53,021 bases of DNA from Solirubrobacterales bacterium (GTDB taxonomy: Bacteria; Actinomycetota; Thermoleophilia; Solirubrobacterales; 70-9). The DNA lies in contig JASLIG010000049.1 of the NCBI GenBank assembly GCA_030152805.1, positions 1 through 53,021 of the forward strand, in the 5' to 3' direction. How positions within the stretch are numbered: the stretch's first letter is position 1; the number at the start of each line of letters is the position of its first letter. The notes under the pieces are model-generated. The model searched no databases and had not been told where the DNA came from. It was given only the letters and a program-made list of their open reading frames with translations. A program made the translations under genes and the position numbers. Positions 24,616 to 35,645 of the stretch are shown piece after piece.

Positions 24616-25632
24616 TTAGTCGCCCAGCAGCTCTCGTTGAGAGAGCCAGTAGAGCAGGCCGAGGGAGGGCAGGACGAGCACGGCGGCGGCGATGAAGACG
24701 ACGATCACGGTGGCGAGGGTGTCGGGCGGTGCCGCCGCCTGGGAGATCTTCAGCGAGGTCGGCAGCAAGTAGGGGAACTGGGCGACGCCCCAGCCCCAGA
24801 TCACGGCGATCACGGCCCCACCGGCCAGTGGGCGCAACGGCCAGGGCGGCGCGCCGGGACGCCGGGCCGTTGCCGACAGGATCAGGAGGACACCGACCCC
24901 GCAAAGGGCGGAGAGGAGCACCAGCGGCAGGCCCTGGTCGACTAGCCGGTCGAAGACGTAGCGGGTTTCGGCGTGCAGCTCGACCAGACCAAAGGCGGCG
25001 GCGACGCCCGCAGCGGCTGCGGCGGCGAGGGCGCGGCGGGCAAAGTAGCGCTGCATCTCATCGTCGCCCCTGCGGCTCGCATCGCCGATCAGGAAGACCG
25101 CCGCCAGGTAGGCGCCGCTGGCGACGAATATCGCCCCGGTCAGCAGGGGCAATGGCTGTAGCCAGCTCGAGAAGGCGGCACCGCTGCCGTCGGCCGGCAC
25201 GTTGCCGTCGGCGACCGCGCCGACAACCGTGCCCATGAAGAAGGGGGTCAGCAGCGAGGAGATCGCGAAGGTGGCACCGGCGGCGCGGCGGCCGGAGAAG
25301 CTCTCGATCGACTTGCGGAAGGCGAACCCCGAGCCGCGCAAGACGATGCCGAGCGCGGCCAGCGCGATCGGCACGTAGAGCGTCGTCATCACCGCGCTGA
25401 AGGCCGGCGGGAAGGCGGTCCAGAGGACGACCAGGATGAAGATCAGCCAGACGTGATTGGCCTCCCAGACCGGGGTGAGCGAACGCTGGATCACGGCCCG
25501 CGGCCGCTCGCCGCGCCCGGCCCCGCCGGCGACGAGGTCCCAAAAGCCACCGCCGAAGTCGGCGCCGCCAAAGAGGGCATAGAACGTCGCCCCGAGCCAG
25601 AGGATCGCGGCGCAGATGTCCGCCCGCGTCAT
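24616..25632 (-). CDS. cydB: Cytochrome bd ubiquinol oxidase subunit II
   Basis: 338 aa, the usual length for CydB. The N-terminal ADICAAILWLGATFYALFGGADFGGGFWDL (from about residue 4) is the family hallmark, followed by PVWEANHVWLIFILVVLWTAFP. About eight membrane segments. It pairs with CydA to reduce oxygen to water with quinol at high affinity. Its ATG overlaps the cydA stop as ATGA. No cydX-like small ORF or cydCD is nearby. Confidence 0.95.
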   Translation of the reverse strand: MTRADICAAILWLGATFYALFGGADFGGGFWDLVAGGAGRGERPRAVIQRSLTPVWEANHVWLIFILVVLWTAFPPAFSAVMTTLYVPIALAALGIVLRGSGFAFRKSIESFSGRRAAGATFAISSLLTPFFMGTVVGAVADGNVPADGSGAAFSSWLQPLPLLTGAIFVASGAYLAAVFLIGDASRRGDDEMQRYFARRALAAAAAAGVAAAFGLVELHAETRYVFDRLVDQGLPLVLLSALCGVGVLLILSATARRPGAPPWPLRPLAGGAVIAVIWGWGVAQFPYLLPTSLKISQAAAPPDTLATVIVVFIAAAVLVLPSLGLLYWLSQRELLGD

Positions 25633-27014
25633 GCCGGCCCTCCGGGAGGTTCCGGGGCGTATGGGCCCGTGGGCTCGGTCCCCCCCTCGCGCCAGCGACG
25701 CGACATCGCTCGCAGGATCAGAATGGCGACCGTCCCGATGCCGGCGTAGACCAGCAGCACCAAGGCGAAGCTGAACCAGATCCCCTTGGCCTCGGTGACC
25801 GCTTCGGAGGTGCGCATGTAGCCCTGCACAATCCAGGGCTGGCGGCCGACCTCGGTGACGATCCAGCCACACCAGAGGGCGAGAATCGCGCCGGCGCCGG
25901 AGATCGCCACCGCGCGCAGGAACCAGGGCGTCTTCGGAATGTCGCGGCGCCGCCACCAGACGAAGGCGAGCCAGGCGCCGAGGGCGAGCAGGGCGGTGCC
26001 GATCCCGACCATCGCGTCGAAGGCGAGGTGCAGCAGGGTGTTCGCCGGCGGCCGTTCGTCGACGGGGATGTCCTCGAGGCCGACGACCTTGGTGTCGGCG
26101 CTGAAACCGACCAGGAAGGAGTCGAGGTCGGGAATCGGGATCGCACCCTTGACCCCGCTCGAGGTGCAGATGCCGCCGACGTACTCGGTCTGGTGGGTGC
26201 CGGTCTTCTGGATGCACTCCATGCCGGCGAACTTGGCGGGCTGGTGGTCGGCGACTTCGCGCGCCGCGGTGTCGCCGACGAAGAGCTGGATCGGGGTGGC
26301 GATGCAGGCGATGGTCAGCGGGATCAGCAGGCCGAGACGGTGCAGGCGATCGCGGCGACCCTTCAGCATGCCGACCGCGTAGATCGAGGCGACGAGGAAG
26401 CCGACCACCATGTAGGCGGCGAGGATCATGTGCGGCACCTCGTAGCCGGTCGCCGGGTTGAACAGGACCTCGATCGGGTCGATATCGACGACCTTGCCCG
26501 CCGCGTCGAGGGTGAAGCCCTGCGGCTGGTTCATCCAGGAGTTGGCGGCGACGACGGCGAAGGCGCCGCCGATGCCGGTGATCACCATCGGCACGCCCGA
26601 CCAGAAGTGCGCCCAGCCGCTGAGCCGCTTCCAGCCGTAGATGTAGATCGCCAGGAAGATCGCCTCGACGAAGAAGAAGATGCCCTCGATCGCAAAGGCG
26701 ATGCCGAAGGCGGCCCCGAAACGCTCCATGAAGCGCGGCCAGAGCAAGCCGAACTCGAAGCTGAGCACGGTGCCGGTGACAGCGCCGACCGCGAAGGTCA
26801 CCGCCATCGCCTTGGACCAGCGCCGTGCCAACTCCAGCGCGTCCTCGCCGCCCCGCTTCAAGCCAAGGTAGTTGGCGACGAGGATGGTCGCGGGCAGGGC
26901 GACGCCGAGGCAGGCGAGGACGATGTGGAAACCGAGCGTGAAGGCCATCTGCTCGCGCGCCGCGAGCAGATTCGACGCCGACGCCGCCAGGGGGAGCGGG
27001 TCGAGCGAAGGCAT
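25629..27014 (-). CDS. cydA: Cytochrome bd ubiquinol oxidase subunit I
   Basis: 461 aa. His30 in LGFHIVLACLG corresponds to the heme b595 ligand; EVPHMILAAYMV supplies the heme b558 histidine; the quinol-binding stretch HQPAKFAGME is present, with a short Q-loop of the bd-type found in Gram-positives; GRQPWIVQGYMRTSEAV near 380-396 carries the methionine ligand. About nine membrane helices. It starts 10 bases after the pgi stop, with AAGG upstream of the ATG, so it belongs to the sugar-phosphate operon. Confidence 0.96.
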   Translation of the reverse strand: MPSLDPLPLAASASNLLAAREQMAFTLGFHIVLACLGVALPATILVANYLGLKRGGEDALELARRWSKAMAVTFAVGAVTGTVLSFEFGLLWPRFMERFGAAFGIAFAIEGIFFFVEAIFLAIYIYGWKRLSGWAHFWSGVPMVITGIGGAFAVVAANSWMNQPQGFTLDAAGKVVDIDPIEVLFNPATGYEVPHMILAAYMVVGFLVASIYAVGMLKGRRDRLHRLGLLIPLTIACIATPIQLFVGDTAAREVADHQPAKFAGMECIQKTGTHQTEYVGGICTSSGVKGAIPIPDLDSFLVGFSADTKVVGLEDIPVDERPPANTLLHLAFDAMVGIGTALLALGAWLAFVWWRRRDIPKTPWFLRAVAISGAGAILALWCGWIVTEVGRQPWIVQGYMRTSEAVTEAKGIWFSFALVLLVYAGIGTVAILILRAMSRRWREGGTEPTGPYAPEPPGGPA

Positions 27015-27024
27015 GTCGGCGACC

Positions 27025-28661
<1,637 letters not shown>

Positions 28662-28665
<4 letters not shown>

Positions 28666-29762
28666 GCTCGCGCCCCGGCCTGCGACTCGATCGTCTTCAG
28701 CATCTCGTCCCACGACTTTGCAAAGGCCTCCTTGCCCTCCTCCTGTAGCCGTGCGGCGAGCGCGTCGACCTCGATGCCCGCGTCCCCGAATTCCGCCAGC
28801 ACCCGATCGCAGTCGCCGCCGTTCGCCGGAACCAGCTCGCCGACCTCGCCGTGATCGGCGAAGGCGTGCAGGGTCGGCTCGGGCATCGTGTTGACGGTGA
28901 AGGGCGAGGCGAATCCCTCGATGTAGAGGACGTCGGAGGCGTTGGGGTCCTTGGTGCCAGTGCTCGCCCAGAGCAGCCGCTGCGGTCGAGCCCCCTCGTT
29001 CATCAGCCTCTGCATGCGCGGCGAGTCGAGAAGCTCGCGGTAGGCGCGGTAGGCACGGAGGCCGATCGCCAGGCCGAGCCGGTTGTGCAGCTCGTCCGAC
29101 ACCTCGCCGGTGACGGCCACGTCCCAGCGGCTCATGAAGATCGAGGCGACCGAAGCGACCTCGGCGCTGCGTCCGGCCTCTATCCGCCGTTCGATTCCCT
29201 TCATGTAAGCGTCGGCCGCAGCTAGGTATTGCTCTGCGTCGAACAGCAGCGTGACGTTGATCGGGATGCCGGCAAAGATCGACTCCTCGATCGCCGTGAG
29301 GCCAGCCTCGGTGCCCGGAATCTTGATGAAGAGGTTGTCGCGCGCCGCCTTGGCGTGCAGGGCGGCCGCCTCCTCTATCGTCGCCGCCGCGTCATCGGCG
29401 ATCAGCGGCGAGACCTCGAGCGAGCAGAAGCCGTCGACCCCGGCGGTCCGCTCGTGGACGCCCCTGAAGAGATCGGTGGCCTCGCGCAGGTCGGCGAGGG
29501 CCAGCTCGAAGAAGATCCGCTCGGCGGGGGTCGCGCCAATCCCCTCCTCGGCTATGGCACTGGCGCTCAGCTCGGCGATCTGCTCGTCGTAGGCGTCACC
29601 GCCGGAGATCGCCTTGTCGAAGATCGTCGGGTTGGAGGTCAGGCCGGTGACCGAGAGCTGCTCGATGTAGCCCTCCAGGGTGCCGTCGGCCAGCATCGTG
29701 CGGGTGATGTTGTCGAGCCAAAGGCTCTGGCCGATGTCGTGCAGTTTTTGGGTGGGCTTCAT
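28662..29762 (-). CDS. tal: Transaldolase
   Basis: 366 aa, the long class typical of actinobacteria. Transfers dihydroxyacetone units between sugar phosphates in the non-oxidative pentose phosphate pathway. It shows VTGLTSNPTIFDKAI (about 38-52), DGFCSLEVSP, and the Schiff-base lysine in NLFIKIPGTEAG (about 143-154). Overlaps tkt upstream (ATGA) and pgi downstream (GTGA), which implies translational coupling of the three. Confidence 0.96.
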
Positions 29763-31810
29763 GAGAGCAGCTCCTTTGCGGCTTCGGCCACCCTGTCAGG
29801 CGTGAAGCCGAACTTGGTTTGAACGTCCTTCAGCGGCGCCGAGGTACCGAAGGTGTGCATCCCGATCTTGACGCCGTCAGCTCCAACGTAGCGATCCCAG
29901 CCCATCGTCGAGGCCTCCTCGACCGAGACCCGCGCCGTTACGGCCGCCGGCAGGACCGCCTCGCGATAGGCCTCGTCCTGGCGGTCGAAGATCTCCCAGC
30001 AGGGCAGGCTGACAACGCGGGAGCGGATGCCCTCGGCGCCGAGCTCCTCGTGGGCCGCAAGAGCCAGCGCCACCTCGCTGCCGGTGGCGATCAGGATCAC
30101 CTCGGGGTCGCCGTCCTCGGGGTCGGCGAGCACGTAGCCGCCGCGTCGCAGTCCCTCCGCCGAGGCGTATCGCGAGCGATCGAGCACGGGCACGTTCTGG
30201 CGGGTGAGGATCAGGGCGACGGGCTGATGGTGGCGGTCGACCGCGACCCGCCAAGCCTCGGCGACCTCGTTGGCGTCGGCCGGCCGGATCACGTCGAGAC
30301 CCGGGATCGCCCGCAGCGAAGCGAGCTGCTCGACTGGCTGGTGCGTCGGGCCGTCCTCGCCGAGGCCGATCGAGTCGTGGGTGAAGACGTGGATCACCGG
30401 CAGCTCCATCAGCGCCGAGAGCCGGATCGCCGGCCGCGCGTAGTCGGAGAAGGTCAGGTAGGTCGACCAGAGCGGCCGCAGCTTGCTCAGCGAGAGGCCG
30501 TTGGAGATCGCCGCCGACTCGTGCTCGCGGATGCCGAAGTGGAGCTGGCGGCCCTCGTAGGCCCCGGGCTCGAAGTCGACGGCGCCGTCGAGGGAGAGCC
30601 GCACCGAGGTCGAGTCGGTGAGGTCGGCGGAGCCGGCGAGCAGCCAGGGCAGTCGCTCGCCGATCGCGTTCTCAACCTGCTGCGAGGCCTTGCGGGTCGC
30701 GATCCCCTTCTCGTCGGGATCGAAGCCGGGGATGCCGGCGTCCCAGCCATCGGGCAGCTCGCGCTTCTGCTGAGCGTCGAGCTCGGCGGCGAGATCGGGG
30801 TTCTCCTGCGCGTAGTCGCCGAGCAACTTCGTCCAGGCGGCGGAGAGCTCGGCGCCGCGCCTACCCACTCCCTCGGCAAAGTGCTTGCGGACGCCGTCGG
30901 GGACGAGGAATTGGGCGTCCTCGGGCCAGCCGTAGGCGCGCTTGGTCTCGCGCACCTCCTCCTCGCCAAGCGGCTCGCCGTGGGCGGCGGGAGTGTCGAC
31001 CTTGTGCGGCGACCCCCAACCGATGTGACTGTCGAGGACGATCAGCGTCGGCCGCCCCTCCTCGCCCTTGAACTCCTCGAAGGCGGTCGCGATCAGGTCG
31101 GTGTCGTTGGCATCGCCCACCCGGGTGACGTTCCAGCCGTAGCCCATGAAGCGGGCTGCCACGTCGTCGTCGTAGGCGATCTCGGTTTTGCCGTCGATCG
31201 TGATGTGGTTGTTGTCGTAGACCCAGCAGAGGTTGTCGAGCTCGAGGTGCCCGGCGATCGAGGCGGCTTCGCTGGAGACGCCCTCCATCAGGCAGCCGTC
31301 GCCGGCGATCGCGTAGACGTCGAAGTCAAAGAGCTCGGCGCCGGGCCGGTTGTAGCGGGCCGCCTGCCACTTGCCGGCGATCGCCATGCCGACCGAGGTG
31401 GCGATGCCCTGGCCGAGCGGGCCGGTGGTCGTCTCCACCCCGGAGGTCCAGCGGTACTCGGGGTGCCCGGGAGCGCGCGAGCCGAGCTGGCGGAAGCTTT
31501 CGATGTCCTCGAGCGAGACGGACGGGTCCCCGACCACCTCGTAATCGGGATCGACGGCCCTGACGCCGGCCAGGTGGAGCAGCGCGTAGAGCAGCATCGA
31601 GGCGTGGCCGGCAGAGAGAACGAAGCGGTCGCGGCCGGGCCAGATCGGGTCGGCGGGGTCGAAACGCAGGAAGCGCTGCCAGAGCGTGTAGGCGAGCGGC
31701 GCCAGCGCCATCGGCGTGCCGGGGTGGCCGGAGTTGGCCTTCTGGATCGCGTCGATCGAGAGGGTGCGGATCGTGTTGATCGCGAGCTGGTCGATGTCGT
31801 CGCGGGTCAC
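29759..31810 (-). CDS. tkt: Transketolase
   Basis: 683 aa. Thiamine-diphosphate enzyme moving two-carbon units between ketoses and aldoses. GHPGTPMALAPLAYTLW near the start, the TPP/metal motif AIAGDGCLMEG (about 165-175), and the transketolase signature GEDGPTHQPVEQLASLRAIPG (from about 455) are present; all three domains are full length. The GTG start at 31810 lies exactly 7 bases after TAGGAT (31823-31818), predicting a leaderless operon transcript. First gene of tkt-tal-pgi-cydA-cydB-HAD. Confidence 0.97.
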   Translation of the reverse strand: MTRDDIDQLAINTIRTLSIDAIQKANSGHPGTPMALAPLAYTLWQRFLRFDPADPIWPGRDRFVLSAGHASMLLYALLHLAGVRAVDPDYEVVGDPSVSLEDIESFRQLGSRAPGHPEYRWTSGVETTTGPLGQGIATSVGMAIAGKWQAARYNRPGAELFDFDVYAIAGDGCLMEGVSSEAASIAGHLELDNLCWVYDNNHITIDGKTEIAYDDDVAARFMGYGWNVTRVGDANDTDLIATAFEEFKGEEGRPTLIVLDSHIGWGSPHKVDTPAAHGEPLGEEEVRETKRAYGWPEDAQFLVPDGVRKHFAEGVGRRGAELSAAWTKLLGDYAQENPDLAAELDAQQKRELPDGWDAGIPGFDPDEKGIATRKASQQVENAIGERLPWLLAGSADLTDSTSVRLSLDGAVDFEPGAYEGRQLHFGIREHESAAISNGLSLSKLRPLWSTYLTFSDYARPAIRLSALMELPVIHVFTHDSIGLGEDGPTHQPVEQLASLRAIPGLDVIRPADANEVAEAWRVAVDRHHQPVALILTRQNVPVLDRSRYASAEGLRRGGYVLADPEDGDPEVILIATGSEVALALAAHEELGAEGIRSRVVSLPCWEIFDRQDEAYREAVLPAAVTARVSVEEASTMGWDRYVGADGVKIGMHTFGTSAPLKDVQTKFGFTPDRVAEAAKELLS

Positions 31811-31817
31811 TGGGGCG

Positions 31818-31823
31818 ATCCTA
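31818..31823 (-). promoter_or_regulatory. -10 hexamer of the tkt operon
   Basis: TAGGAT on the minus strand, 7 bases before the GTG of tkt. No good -35 is visible; the left arm of a large inverted repeat (31832-31844) fills the spacer. Confidence 0.5.
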
Positions 31824-31831
31824 TGCGGGGG

Positions 31832-31938
31832 CCGGTTCCGGCAGAGGTTCCACTTAACTTTTTCGGTGGAGAGTCGCCGGCTGGCGCCTCACGGAATTGC
31901 CGAAAAAGTACAAGACGTTCCACCCCTGCCGGAACCGG
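31832..31938. repeat. Nested inverted repeat between the kinase gene and tkt
   Basis: Three concentric perfect inverted repeats share nearly one centre: CCGGTTCCGGCAG (31832-31844 with 31926-31938), ACTTTTTCGG (31857-31866 with 31900-31909) and CGCC/GGCG (31875-31878 with 31883-31886). GTTCCAC also recurs directly (31847, 31917). It starts 3 bases past the kinase stop and ends within the tkt promoter, so it may both end the kinase transcript and control tkt. Confidence 0.65.
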
Positions 31939-31941
31939 CCT

Positions 31942-33756
31942 TCACGGTTCGATTCGAGTGACTGTGCCGTCACCGTTATTAGCTACCCAGACTGCTTCGG
32001 GACCAACGACTACTGCGCCTGGCTTGGGGCCAACCGAGATCGGATCGCCGGTCCGTTCGCCGTCGGCGAGGTCGAGGCGAGAGATGGAGTTCTCGGCGGA
32101 GCTGGCGACCCAGACGGCTTCGGTGCCGGCGTCGATGCCGCCGGGTCGTTCTCCCACCGGGATCGGAGCGCCGACGATCGAGTGGGTTGTCGGGTCGACC
32201 CGGGTGACGGTCCCAGAGCGGCTGTTGGCGACCCAGACGAGGCCGTGGCCGACGGTTACGCCGGCGGGACCGCGACCGGCAAGGATCGGCGGATCGACCA
32301 CCATCGTGCCGAGGTCGATGCGACGCACGGTCGCGGTCGAGGCGCTGCTGACCCAGAGGCCGCCGGCCCCGGTGGCCAGCCGCAGCGGAGCCGCGTGCGG
32401 CGCGAGCCCACGCCTGATCACCCGCGCTTCCCGGGCGTCGATGGCGGCAACGCCAGCGCCATCCTCGTCGGCAGCCCAGATGCGGCCGCCGCCGGAGACG
32501 ATCGCGGCAGGGCTGCCGCCAACGGGGATACGCGCGGTCACGCCCCTGCTCGGATCGACGCGCAGGACGGTGCCGGTGCGGGGATTCGAAACCCAAACCG
32601 ATCCCGCGCCGATCGTCACGCCGGAGACTCCCCGCCCAACCCGCAGCTTCGAGACCACGCGCCGCGTCTCGGCGTCGAGCGCGGAGAGGGTGCCGTCTGA
32701 GGCGCTCGTCACCCAGACCGTGCGCGGACCGACGGCGAGGCGGAGCGGCGGATCGGCGACGGCGATCGGCGAGGAGACGGAAACCCCATCGCCGCCGAAG
32801 AGACCGACGAGGAGGAAGACCAGCGCAATGACGGCGCCCACACCTCCCACGAACCAGAAGAGAAAAGCGCCGGCGATCGGGCGGCGCCACCGACTCAACC
32901 CCACGCCCTCGGCGGGCGAGCCACCGAGCCGCAGGGTCGGCCGTTCGGGTCGCTCGGCGAGGACCAGCGTCGCCGCGGGCGTGTCCCCCTGACGCTCGCG
33001 GGCGGCCTCGATCAGCTGCGACGCGGTCGCGTAGCGCTCACTCGGGTCCTTCGAGACCGCCTTTTCGATTACCTCGTCAATGCCCTTCGGAATCTCCGGC
33101 TCGGTGTCGGACTCCTTGCGCGCGTAGGGGACGATCCCGGTCAGGGCCTCGTAGAGGACGCAGCCGAGCGCGTAGATGTCCGCGGGCGGGCCCACGCGCT
33201 CGCCGCGCCATTGCTCGGGCGCCATGTACTCGACCGTGCCGACGATCGAGGCGCCGCTGCCGCCGCCTGTTTCCGCGTAGGCCTTGGCGAGGCCGAAATC
33301 GGAGAGGTAGGCACGATTGCCCTCGACCAGGATGTTGTGCGGCTTGACGTCGCGGTGGACGATGCCGGCGGCGTGGGCGGCGTCGAGCGCTTCGGCGACC
33401 TGGCTCAGCAGGCGAACGGCCCGCTCCGGCTCCAGCCGCCCCTCGCGGTCGATCAGTTTGCGCAGGTCGCCGCCCTCGATCAAGCGCATCGCAACGATCA
33501 GCTCCCCGTCGTCCTCGCGGGCGTCGTAGACCGGCACCACGTTGGGGTGCTCGAGTTTGGCGGCGAGGCGCGACTCGCTGAGGAAGCGACTGCGGAACCC
33601 CTCGTCGCCGGCGAGCTCGCGGGCGATCACCTTCAGCGCCACGGGCCGTTCCAGCGCCAGCTGCGTCGCCCGGTAGACGACGCCCATGCCGCCGCGGGCG
33701 ATCAGCGACTCGATCCGGTAGCCGGCGACGATCGAGCCGATGGCGAGGTCGGGCAC
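31942..33756 (-). CDS. Membrane Ser/Thr protein kinase with extracellular beta-propeller
   Basis: 604 aa, PknD-like layout. Kinase domain about 13-255: glycine loop IARGGMGVVY (19-28), Lys42, HRDVKPHN (134-141, catalytic Asp136), DFG (153-155) and MAPEQ (178-182). The region before the DEVIEKAVSKDPSERYATA segment is about 20 residues shorter than usual. A membrane segment at about 294-320 leads to a propeller of six or so ~40-residue blades (xVWVxxxxxxTVxRID). The propeller would sense an extracellular ligand and signal inward. GTG 33756 lies 6 bases after TATAAC; GTG 33777 is an alternative. Confidence 0.93.
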   Translation of the reverse strand: MPDLAIGSIVAGYRIESLIARGGMGVVYRATQLALERPVALKVIARELAGDEGFRSRFLSESRLAAKLEHPNVVPVYDAREDDGELIVAMRLIEGGDLRKLIDREGRLEPERAVRLLSQVAEALDAAHAAGIVHRDVKPHNILVEGNRAYLSDFGLAKAYAETGGGSGASIVGTVEYMAPEQWRGERVGPPADIYALGCVLYEALTGIVPYARKESDTEPEIPKGIDEVIEKAVSKDPSERYATASQLIEAARERQGDTPAATLVLAERPERPTLRLGGSPAEGVGLSRWRRPIAGAFLFWFVGGVGAVIALVFLLVGLFGGDGVSVSSPIAVADPPLRLAVGPRTVWVTSASDGTLSALDAETRRVVSKLRVGRGVSGVTIGAGSVWVSNPRTGTVLRVDPSRGVTARIPVGGSPAAIVSGGGRIWAADEDGAGVAAIDAREARVIRRGLAPHAAPLRLATGAGGLWVSSASTATVRRIDLGTMVVDPPILAGRGPAGVTVGHGLVWVANSRSGTVTRVDPTTHSIVGAPIPVGERPGGIDAGTEAVWVASSAENSISRLDLADGERTGDPISVGPKPGAVVVGPEAVWVANNGDGTVTRIEP

Positions 33757-33762
33757 GCGGCG

Positions 33763-33768
33763 GTTATA
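33763..33768 (-). promoter_or_regulatory. -10 hexamer of the kinase gene
   Basis: TATAAC on the minus strand, 6 bases before GTG 33756, predicting a leaderless transcript. No clear -35. Confidence 0.45.
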
Positions 33769-33782
33769 CCGTCGCACAACGA

Positions 33783-33816
33783 CGAAGGGCCCGCCCCCTG
33801 CGGAGCGGGCCCTTCG
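33783..33816 (-). terminator. Perfect 12-bp hairpin after the TolB-like gene
   Basis: CGAAGGGCCCGC (33783-33794) and GCGGGCCCTTCG (33805-33816) around a 10-base loop, 20 bases past the stop at 33837. There is no T tract; it insulates the kinase promoter from upstream transcription. Confidence 0.6.
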
Positions 33817-33836
33817 AGCTGGAGCCGGGGGGAGTC

Positions 33837-34916
33837 CTAACGCCGCACCGGCTGCCAGGTCATCACCGACCCGATCGTCGTCGCGACCGAGCCGCTTTCG
33901 AGCGCGAAGCCTTCGGCGAGCTGCGCGCTGCGGCGACTGGCGACGTCGATCGCCGAGAGCGTCTCGGCTTCTTTGCTGGCGATGAAGGCGGCGACCTTGC
34001 GGCCGTCGGAGGAGAAGACCGAGTTGGTCGCGGAGTTGTCGGCGACCTCGCTCAGCTTGTGGGCAGCACCCGGGCCGATCTTCTTCACCCAGAGCCCCTG
34101 ATCGCGGCGGAAGAGCAGCAGCTGCGCAGCGGGAGCCACGTCTTCGACGAAGGACGATCCCGCCCCGGCAACGAGGACGCGGACGTTGCTGCCGCTGGGC
34201 CGCATGGTGAAGATGTCCGCGTAGGCACCCGGCCCTTCGCCGCTCTGGCCACGGCTGAAGACGATCCCGCGCTCGAAGTAGCGCGGCGAGAACTCGTCGA
34301 CGTGGCCCGTGTTGGTCAGGCGCGCCAGGCCGGCGCCAGACGGCCGCACCGAGTAGACGTCGTCGGCGTAGCCGCCGCCGGACTCGGCAACGCTGCGCAC
34401 GAAGACGATCGCCCTGCCGTCAGGCGAGAAGGATGCTTCGTGCTCGTCCGCGGCCCCACCGGCGAGCACGTGGGCGCTGCCGCCGAGGTTGACGCGGTAG
34501 AGATCGCGCGGGCTGCCTTCAGCGGCACGGCGCTCGAAGACGACGTAGTGCCCCTTCGGGTCGAACTGCGGTCGGCTGTCGAGCGCTGCGCCCGAGGTCA
34601 GCTTGTGCTGGCCGGTGCCGTCGGCGCGCATCGACCAAACATCCCCGGCGCGGACGAAGGCGATCTTGCGCCCGTCGGCGGAGAAGTCCGGTTCGCTGTC
34701 GGCCGGATCTTCGGTGAGCTGATTGAGGTGGCCGTCGCGAGCCGCGTAGAGGCCGCCTTCGGCTTTTTCGACATCGCCGCTTTTCGTTTTTTCGACGGTG
34801 ACGATCGCCCGCGAGAAGACGACGGCGCCCGAGTGACCGGCGGCGGCGGCGCTCGCGACGGGCAGCAGGGCAAGGGCGAGGACGGTGAGGATGAACTTGA
34901 TCGAACGGTTGAACAT
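33837..34916 (-). CDS. Secreted TolB-like beta-propeller (PD40 repeat) protein
   Basis: 359 aa. Signal peptide about 1-26 (IKFILTVLALALLPVASAAAA). The body has PD40/WD40-like repeats: EPDFSADGRKIAFVRAGDVWSMRADGTG, RPQFDPKGHYVVFER, EASFSPDGRAIVFVRS, NSVFSSDGRKVAAFIA, giving about six blades. In Gram-negatives TolB works with Tol-Pal; in actinobacteria such proteins are stand-alone extracellular or cell-wall propellers of unknown role. A strong AAAGGGGAG precedes the ATG. Ends at a perfect hairpin. Confidence 0.9.
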   Translation of the reverse strand: MFNRSIKFILTVLALALLPVASAAAAGHSGAVVFSRAIVTVEKTKSGDVEKAEGGLYAARDGHLNQLTEDPADSEPDFSADGRKIAFVRAGDVWSMRADGTGQHKLTSGAALDSRPQFDPKGHYVVFERRAAEGSPRDLYRVNLGGSAHVLAGGAADEHEASFSPDGRAIVFVRSVAESGGGYADDVYSVRPSGAGLARLTNTGHVDEFSPRYFERGIVFSRGQSGEGPGAYADIFTMRPSGSNVRVLVAGAGSSFVEDVAPAAQLLLFRRDQGLWVKKIGPGAAHKLSEVADNSATNSVFSSDGRKVAAFIASKEAETLSAIDVASRRSAQLAEGFALESGSVATTIGSVMTWQPVRR

Positions 34917-35038
34917 TGGACTCCCCTTTCGGGTCGATTGCTATGACGCAACCGATGCTCCGCCCGCCGGCCGGGCGCGCCAACGCCACCCGCGTCACCG
35001 ACCGAGCCACGTCTGGCCCGTTCCGAGCCAGCGGTGGG

Positions 35039-35620
35039 TCAGCGGTCGAGGCCGAGCTCGATCACGCGGGCGGCGATCAGGCGAGGGCGGTCGCGGCCGG
35101 ACTCGCCCGAGACCTCGAGCTTGACGGCCAGCGCGTCGAGTCGCCGCTGCGCGGTGCGCTCGCTGACGTGCAGCGTTTCGGCGATCTCAGCGCGCGTCGC
35201 CGGCCGGCCGGCGAAGGCACCCTCGCTGCGGTAGGGCGCGACCAGGGCCGTGGCGGTGGCGCGCTCCTCTTCGGTCAGCGTCACGGCGCCGCCCGGAGCC
35301 GCCACCGTGCCTCCCGCCCGTCCCGGGACCGGATCGGAGACTTCGAGCCGGTGACCGCCGACGATCAGCGTGTCACCGTCGCGAAGGCGGCGCGGGCGGT
35401 CGAGCGGCTCGCCGTTGAGCGAGGTGCCGTTGCGGCTGTCGAGGTCGGCCGCCATCAGCACTCCGCCGCGGTTCTCGATCTCGAGGTGGTTCCAGGAGAC
35501 CGCCTCGTCGTCGATCTGGATGTCGGCCTCCGGATCCCGGCCGACCACCGTGCGCTCGGCCGCGAGCGCCACCGAACGCGGCTCGCCACCTTCGCCCGTC
35601 AACCAGATTCGCGCGTCCAT
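35039..35620 (-). CDS. FHA-domain protein with C-terminal helix-turn-helix
   Basis: 193 aa. The FHA domain (about 1-95) has VVGRDPEADIQIDDEAVSWNHLEI (GR-x-S/H-like phosphopeptide loop), then LDSRNGTSLNG. After a proline/glycine linker, LTEEERATATALV starts a winged HTH whose recognition part is TRAEIAETLHVSERTAQRRLDALAVKL (about 150-176). It would bind phosphothreonine peptides and DNA, making it a plausible output of the Ser/Thr kinase 1.3 kb away. I choose ATG 35620 (9 bases after TATGCT); the longer open frame would run into rpiA. Its C-terminus ends close to the TolB-like gene. Confidence 0.85.
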   Translation of the reverse strand: MDARIWLTGEGGEPRSVALAAERTVVGRDPEADIQIDDEAVSWNHLEIENRGGVLMAADLDSRNGTSLNGEPLDRPRRLRDGDTLIVGGHRLEVSDPVPGRAGGTVAAPGGAVTLTEEERATATALVAPYRSEGAFAGRPATRAEIAETLHVSERTAQRRLDALAVKLEVSGESGRDRPRLIAARVIELGLDR

Positions 35621-35645
35621 CCAGCCGCGAGCATAGATCCCGCCT

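Noticed and set aside
29819..32992. 1057-codon open frame on the plus strand across tkt, the intergenic repeat and the kinase gene
   Set aside because: It is the complement of two unmistakable genes; GC-rich third positions leave the antisense strand open. Its translation is low in family-like motifs.
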